Assembly (NCBI RefSeq): GCF_004138135.1 | Contig: NZ_RYFD01000007.1 | Location: forward strand, 1-64,000 | Direction of reading: 5' to 3' | Length of the DNA stretch: 64,000 bases | From: Candidatus Oscillochloris fontis | GTDB lineage: Bacteria > Chloroflexota > Chloroflexia > Chloroflexales > Chloroflexaceae | Part shown: piece after piece, positions 59,615-64,000 of the stretch | Numbering within the stretch: the stretch's first letter is position 1 | Layout: every line of letters begins with the position of its first letter | Made by a program: the position numbers and the translations under genes | Notes under the pieces: model-generated | Seen by the model: the letters and a program-made list of their open reading frames with translations, nothing else | What the model was told of the DNA's origin: nothing | The model's database searches: none

Positions 59615-61336
59615 TTATTGTGCCATCAACAGCATGACGGTGAGCAACGCCATCAGAACCCCCAACAGGTAATAGCGCTGTTCAAAGACCGACATGACCA
59701 TCTGGAGCAGGCGACTTGCCGCCAGCATCCCATTCCACAGCCATCCAAATAGCGCATCAGTACGCCCGAACCAAGCGAAGGGACGCAGACTCTGCGCCAA
59801 CCCGTCAGCCGCGAGTTGTACCGGTGCCTCTTCAGGATCACACACAATGTCACGTACCACAGGTAAACGCATGAACAACCATACCCCGCCCGCGATCAAC
59901 AGGCCGATCACCAAGGTTGCCACCTGAACAGTGACACTGATCGGCAAGCTCTCAGGGGCAGCGGGAAGCAGGTGTAACCATGCTTGCCACGCCACTTGGG
60001 GGGCCAAGCCAAAGATCAGCAGTGGGAGCAACACCACCATCCCCGACAGCGGATCAAAGCGCCCGGAGGCCGGCGGACGGCTGCGCAGGCCAGGAGCGGG
60101 CCAGAAACGCGCCAGGGGCAGCAGCAGGGCCAGACCTAACAAGGCATGCCCCACCACCACCAGCGGCATCGCCCACGCCGCCTGCGCCAACAATGCCTCG
60201 AAGAGCCACGAACGTCCCCAGAACCCCCACAGAGGAGGGAGGCCCACCGCTGCCAAGGAAGCCCCGATCCAGAGCGTGCCACTCCACTTTAAGCGCGGCC
60301 CCGGCTCCGTCTCCGCAAAGGTGTCGCTGCCCGTATTACGTTCGAGATCGACCACCGCCGCCGCCGCCGCAATCGTGGCCAGCATCAGGTTGAGCAGCAA
60401 CGCCGGGCCAGCCAACGTGGCGAATGGGCCACTCAGGCCCGCCGCGATCACCACGAGGCTGGCTTGGGTACTACTCACCCAACCCAGCAATGGGTGTAAG
60501 CGCCGTTCACCATATGCCGCCGCTGCGCTTGCGATGCTGCCCAACGCCCCCACACCGACCATCGTCATCGCCCAACTAGTAGGCAGATTGGGCAGCGCAT
60601 CAACCAAGCGCAATAGATAGCCCAGGCCCAACATGGGGAACAGGAGGCCATAGATCAACGCCCCCAGCGGAGCCGGGGCCGTTACCGCCTCGTCACGCGC
60701 CATGCCCAACGGGGCCACTCCAGTGATCGCCAGTACCGCCAAGAGGATCGCTAAAGCCAGACCAGGGGCCGGGAGTTCACCATCCGCCAGTGCCGCCCGT
60801 GCGCCCAGCAGCGCACCCAGCAATAGCCCACTCGCCAGCAAGCCCAGCGCCAACCCACGGGGCAAGCCATTCGGCTCCACCACTGTCCCGGTTGAACGCA
60901 ACGCAGCATAGCTAGACATCACCACCACCGCCCAGGCCAAGGGGGTAAACATCGAGAAGGGCGGAGCCGCTTGCACCAACAGGGTCGCCGCCGTTGCCAA
61001 ACTGGCCCAGCCAAAGATGCCGCCAAAGTCGCGCACCTTGGGCGCAATCGCCGCCGCTAATGCCGCCAATGCCAACCCCGCCCCCCATAGCAGCGCCACG
61101 ACCAACGCGACGTATCCGGCTGGCACCTGCCCCGCTACCTCGAAGGTGGCCGAACCAACCTGATAGGTCGGGAAGACCAGATCGGGTAAGGCGGTCGGGA
61201 AGAGGAACATCAAGAGGCCGCTCAGACCCAAGAGTGCCGCTACCCCCAAGCCGAGTTGGCGGGTGGGCACCAAACGGCTCAGCCCGACACAGGCCGCCGC
61301 GACGATCAGTAATAGAATGACGACGATAACTAGCAT
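59615..61336 (-). CDS. Antiporter-like membrane subunit (NuoL/HyfB type)
   Basis: A 573-residue protein with about sixteen hydrophobic helices. It is a second antiporter-like subunit (GVAPLGMARDEAVTAPAPLGALIYG, VGLPPLWGFWGRSWLFEALLA, then a tail past PVVRDIVCDPEEAPVQLAADG). Having two antiporter-like subunits of different length matches Hyf/Hyc and complex I membrane arms. It lies 21 bases after the large-subunit-like gene and three bases before the next. Confidence 0.76.
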   Translation of the reverse strand: MLVIVVILLLIVAAACVGLSRLVPTRQLGLGVAALLGLSGLLMFLFPTALPDLVFPTYQVGSATFEVAGQVPAGYVALVVALLWGAGLALAALAAAIAPKVRDFGGIFGWASLATAATLLVQAAPPFSMFTPLAWAVVVMSSYAALRSTGTVVEPNGLPRGLALGLLASGLLLGALLGARAALADGELPAPGLALAILLAVLAITGVAPLGMARDEAVTAPAPLGALIYGLLFPMLGLGYLLRLVDALPNLPTSWAMTMVGVGALGSIASAAAAYGERRLHPLLGWVSSTQASLVVIAAGLSGPFATLAGPALLLNLMLATIAAAAAVVDLERNTGSDTFAETEPGPRLKWSGTLWIGASLAAVGLPPLWGFWGRSWLFEALLAQAAWAMPLVVVGHALLGLALLLPLARFWPAPGLRSRPPASGRFDPLSGMVVLLPLLIFGLAPQVAWQAWLHLLPAAPESLPISVTVQVATLVIGLLIAGGVWLFMRLPVVRDIVCDPEEAPVQLAADGLAQSLRPFAWFGRTDALFGWLWNGMLAASRLLQMVMSVFEQRYYLLGVLMALLTVMLLMAQ

Positions 61337-61357
61337 AGGTCTTTCAGATCTCTTGCG

Positions 61358-62428
61358 CTACGCATCACGTAACGCCTGACACGCACTGCACGGGTCAGTG
61401 GAAAGCGCAATCAGCAGCGCATCATCGGGAGCCGCCTGGAGCAGAAGGGTGCGCGCCAAGAGGCGATCAAACTGCGGAGCCACTTCGACCCAGTAGTTCA
61501 GTTCGCCCTTGGCATCTCCCTCCACCCGGTAGCGCAACGCCCCGCGTGGGGCTTCGACTGTCGCCTCGGCCTGCGCCACCGGCAGGCTGTTGGGAAGTTC
61601 AACCATCACCGCCCCATCAGGCAGATTGTCGAGCGCTCGGTCACTCAGTTTCAGGCTCTCCAACACTTCGAGCAACAAGAGCACCAAGCGCGAGTAGACA
61701 TCGCCACTCGCCTGCACAATCATCTGGGGCGCAAGCGCCGCATACGCCCCATAGGGCGCATCCAGACGCACATCGGTCTTCAGCCCCGAAGCCCGCGCCA
61801 ACGGGCCACTCAGGCGAAATTGCGCCGCTGCGGTCTCACTCAGGCTACCCACCGCCACCGTGCGCGCCAGAATCAGGCGCTGATCAATCACCCGATCCGT
61901 CAGCCGGAAGATCGCGTCACTCAATCCAGCCATCAGGCTGCGCAGATCAGCACAATCGGCCGCCGTCGGGTCGCGCCGGATGCCCCCCGGTACCACCAGA
62001 ACCCCCTCGGCGACGTTGCCTACCAACTGCGCTAAGCCCTGGCTCAGGCGTGTTCGTAACTCGGCCAGGGTTGCGGCGGTGGTGGCAATGCCCATGAGTG
62101 CGAAGATCGCTTCCAGAGTCGTCAGGTGTGAGATGGCACGCTCACATTCGGCAGCCACGAGGCGTACCCGTGAGGCGCGTAAGGGCAGACTGACTCCCAA
62201 GAGCGACTCGACAGCCAGCGCAAAAGCAAGACTGTGGGCTTGGCTACAGGTGGGGCAACTCTGGGCCACCTCCTGAATCGGAGAGAGCTTGCTCACGGAA
62301 CGTGAACGGAGGGGCAGATCGAGCCGATATTCAACATCGGTAATCTGCTCAGCCACCACCTTCAATACGAGCCGTTGCGGGCCACGCCATGCCGCTACAG
62401 CCGGTTCAAGCGACAAAATATATGTCAC
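61358..62428 (-). CDS. NuoD/HycE-like large subunit with four hydrogenase-type cysteines
   Basis: A 356-residue homologue of the complex I 49-kDa/group 4 NiFe-hydrogenase large subunit. The L1-like motif is SCPTCSQAHS (Cys58, Cys61, His65) and the C-terminal L2-like motif is STDPCSACQAL (Cys347, Cys350). NuoD proteins have lost these cysteines; here all four metal ligands of NiFe enzymes are kept, but the Arg and Gly of RxCGxC are changed. There is no C-terminal extension beyond six residues. GTG 62428 is chosen for GGAG seven bases upstream; TTG 62464 is the other option. No small-subunit gene lies in the operon. Confidence 0.75.
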   Translation of the reverse strand: MTYILSLEPAVAAWRGPQRLVLKVVAEQITDVEYRLDLPLRSRSVSKLSPIQEVAQSCPTCSQAHSLAFALAVESLLGVSLPLRASRVRLVAAECERAISHLTTLEAIFALMGIATTAATLAELRTRLSQGLAQLVGNVAEGVLVVPGGIRRDPTAADCADLRSLMAGLSDAIFRLTDRVIDQRLILARTVAVGSLSETAAAQFRLSGPLARASGLKTDVRLDAPYGAYAALAPQMIVQASGDVYSRLVLLLLEVLESLKLSDRALDNLPDGAVMVELPNSLPVAQAEATVEAPRGALRYRVEGDAKGELNYWVEVAPQFDRLLARTLLLQAAPDDALLIALSTDPCSACQALRDA

Positions 62429-62633
62429 GCATATCTCCACAAGGAAGTAGGAAGCCACAAGCAAGGGGTATCAGAACCCGTAGCATTCATATGAGGAACC
62501 AGAATCCTGCCACCTACCCGCTGGCTTTCGCTTCTCAACGCCAATTATACCATACCACCCGCCGCAAAACCTGTGGTACCATGCATGGGCAAGGGCCACG
62601 CTGTGGCCTCTCAATCTGATGAAAGGGATTCCC
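62429..62633. other. Divergent control region
   Basis: The 205 bases between the hydrogenase-like operon and the malic enzyme gene contain TATACCATACC (62546-62556) and a hairpin AGGGCCAC-GCT-GTGGCCT (62591-62610) just before the malic enzyme RBS. No promoter pair is convincing and no ORF is present. Confidence 0.4.
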
Positions 62634-64000
62634 ATGTCCGCCGGAGTGGCCTATACTCTCACTCTGCGCTGCGAAATCCAGAACCAGCCCGGAATGCTCG
62701 GTCGTATCACCACCATTATTGGTGACCACGGCGGCGATATTGGGGCCGTTGATATTGTTCGCGCTGAACGCAATTGCGTGGTGCGCGATATTACTGTGCG
62801 GGTTCAGGATGAAAACCATGGCGAACGCCTGGTGGGCGCGATCAACACCACCCCTGGGGTGCGTGTCATTCGGGTGAGCGACCGTGTTCTGCTCGCCCAT
62901 ATCGGCGGGAAACTGGCGGTGCAGAGTCGGGTGCCGCTGAAGACCCGTGATGATCTCTCGATTGCCTATACCCCCGGTGTCGCACGTGTCTGTAAGGCTA
63001 TCGGTGATGATCTCAGCAAAGCGTTCACCTATACCTGGAAGCGCAATAGCGTGGCGGTGGTGAGCGATGGCAGCGCCATCTTGGGCCTCGGCAATCTTGG
63101 CCCCGAAGCCGCAATGCCAGTGATGGAGGGCAAGGCCATTCTCTTCAAGGAACTGGCCGATATTGATGCCGTCCCGATCTGTCTACGTTCACAGAACCCT
63201 GACATTATTATTCAGACGGTCGAACAGCTCACCCCCAGTTTCGGCGGGATTAACCTGGAAGATATTGCCTCTCCAAGCTGCTTCATCGTCGAGGGTCGCC
63301 TGCACGAGAGCCTCGATATTCCAGTCATGCACGACGATCAGCACGGGACGGCGGTAGTGGTGCTGGCCGCCCTGCGCAACGCGCTACGGATTGTCGGCAA
63401 GCCAATCAAAGATGTACGTGCGGTCGTCAATGGGGTCGGCGCTGCCGGTACCGCGATCATCCGCGCCCTACTCGAAGCCGGAATCGGTGATGTCACCCCG
63501 GTTGATCGCTATGGGATCATCCTTAGTGGCGATGACGCCCGCCAGACACCCATGCAGCGCATCATCGCCTCGCAGACCAACCGCGACCGCCGCAGCGGCG
63601 ATCTGGCTACCGCAATGGCTGGGGCCGATGTCTTTATCGGGGTCTCCCAGGGCAATATCCTCACCCCTGAGATGGTGCAAAGTATGGATCACGACCCGAT
63701 CATCTTCGCGTTAGCCAACCCCACCCCCGAAGGTGATCCCGATATGTTGCGCCACTATGCGCGCGTCGTCGCTACCGGTCGCTCCGATCAGCCCAACCAG
63801 ATCAATAACGTGCTCTGCTTCCCCGGTATCTTCCGGGGTGCCCTCGATGTCCACGCCACCAAGATGACCTCCGGCATGCGCCTAGCTGCCGCCGAAGCCC
63901 TCGCCTCCGTCATCCCTCCCGATGAGGTGAACGAGGAGTATATCATCCCCAGTGTCTTCAACCGCCACGTCGTCCCCATGATTGCCCACGCTGTGGCCCA
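62634..64000 (+). CDS. NAD(P)-dependent malic enzyme with N-terminal ACT domain (partial)
   Basis: The gene runs off the window; 455 codons are visible. Residues 1-~85 form an ACT domain ([33 protein letters not shown]). The malic enzyme core follows: [14 protein letters not shown], Lys/Asp catalytic region ([22 protein letters not shown]), [29 protein letters not shown] and the NAD(P) motif [10 protein letters not shown]. It oxidatively decarboxylates malate to pyruvate. An ACT domain suggests allosteric control by an amino acid or similar ligand. RBS GAAAGGG precedes ATG 62634. Confidence 0.93.
   Translation, partial: MSAGVAYTLTLRCEIQNQPGMLGRITTIIGDHGGDIGAVDIVRAERNCVVRDITVRVQDENHGERLVGAINTTPGVRVIRVSDRVLLAHIGGKLAVQSRVPLKTRDDLSIAYTPGVARVCKAIGDDLSKAFTYTWKRNSVAVVSDGSAILGLGNLGPEAAMPVMEGKAILFKELADIDAVPICLRSQNPDIIIQTVEQLTPSFGGINLEDIASPSCFIVEGRLHESLDIPVMHDDQHGTAVVVLAALRNALRIVGKPIKDVRAVVNGVGAAGTAIIRALLEAGIGDVTPVDRYGIILSGDDARQTPMQRIIASQTNRDRRSGDLATAMAGADVFIGVSQGNILTPEMVQSMDHDPIIFALANPTPEGDPDMLRHYARVVATGRSDQPNQINNVLCFPGIFRGALDVHATKMTSGMRLAAAEALASVIPPDEVNEEYIIPSVFNRHVVPMIAHAVA

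Overview
The window is a GC-rich bacterial chromosome segment. Gene content points to the Chloroflexota, probably the filamentous Chloroflexales (Oscillochloris/Chloroflexus type). This rests on an ACT-domain malic enzyme, a divergent complex I/hydrogenase-like operon, a filament-type chemosensory cluster, and a very high density of short palindromic repeats. The assignment is an inference from protein style; there is no rRNA in the window and no search was run.

Layout. 33-956: truncated PAS protein. 1292-4569: NiFe-hydrogenase maturation genes hypA-hypB-hypD-hypE. 4838-7663: yybP-ykoY (Mn2+) riboswitch followed by a P2-type cation ATPase. 7666-8212: BrnT-type toxin-antitoxin pair. 8589-18065: housekeeping and scattered genes (cyclase family, GNAT, TPR, argD, purA, ICMT-like, glutaredoxin, sucC, XRE regulator, gmd). 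19494-32868: one co-directional signalling block, cheW-cheW-mcp-cheA/REC-cheY-cheB-cheR/TPR, then a SpoIIE phosphatase, a TPR protein, an RsbW-like kinase, an RsbV-like STAS protein and two response regulators, the last with HD-GYP. 32901-36330: gyrA and a metallophosphoesterase on the minus strand. 36793-37426: PIN toxin-antitoxin pair. 37517-49069: surface-glycan block with four giant GT-C-type membrane proteins and one GT4 enzyme. 49205-54676: xdhC, small genes, moaC, ADP-ribosylglycohydrolase, M23 lipoprotein. 54697-62428 (minus): ABC exporter and a five-gene complex I/group 4 hydrogenase-like operon. 62634-end: ACT-malic enzyme, cut by the window edge.

The most unusual feature is at least seven families of palindromic elements (called PE-A to PE-G here). 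They occupy most intergenic gaps, and they also sit inside genes in frame. Three neighbouring GT-C genes carry PE-B copies. In two of them the copy is flanked by a 10-bp direct repeat, and the repeat-to-repeat distance is exactly 189 bp (63 codons) in both. Removing one unit restores a plausible ancestral protein. Other palindromes supply stop codons or C-terminal residues to neighbouring genes.

The second point of interest is the minus-strand operon at 56589-62428. Its NuoD/HycE-like subunit keeps both CxxC pairs of a NiFe site (C58/C61 and C347/C350), but the operon contains no small subunit. A hyp maturation set lies at the other end of the window. Regulatory highlights are the Mn riboswitch with its overlapping terminator and a near-consensus promoter carrying a GAAC-N4-GTTC (SOS-box-like) operator in front of an orphan gene at 50478-50783.
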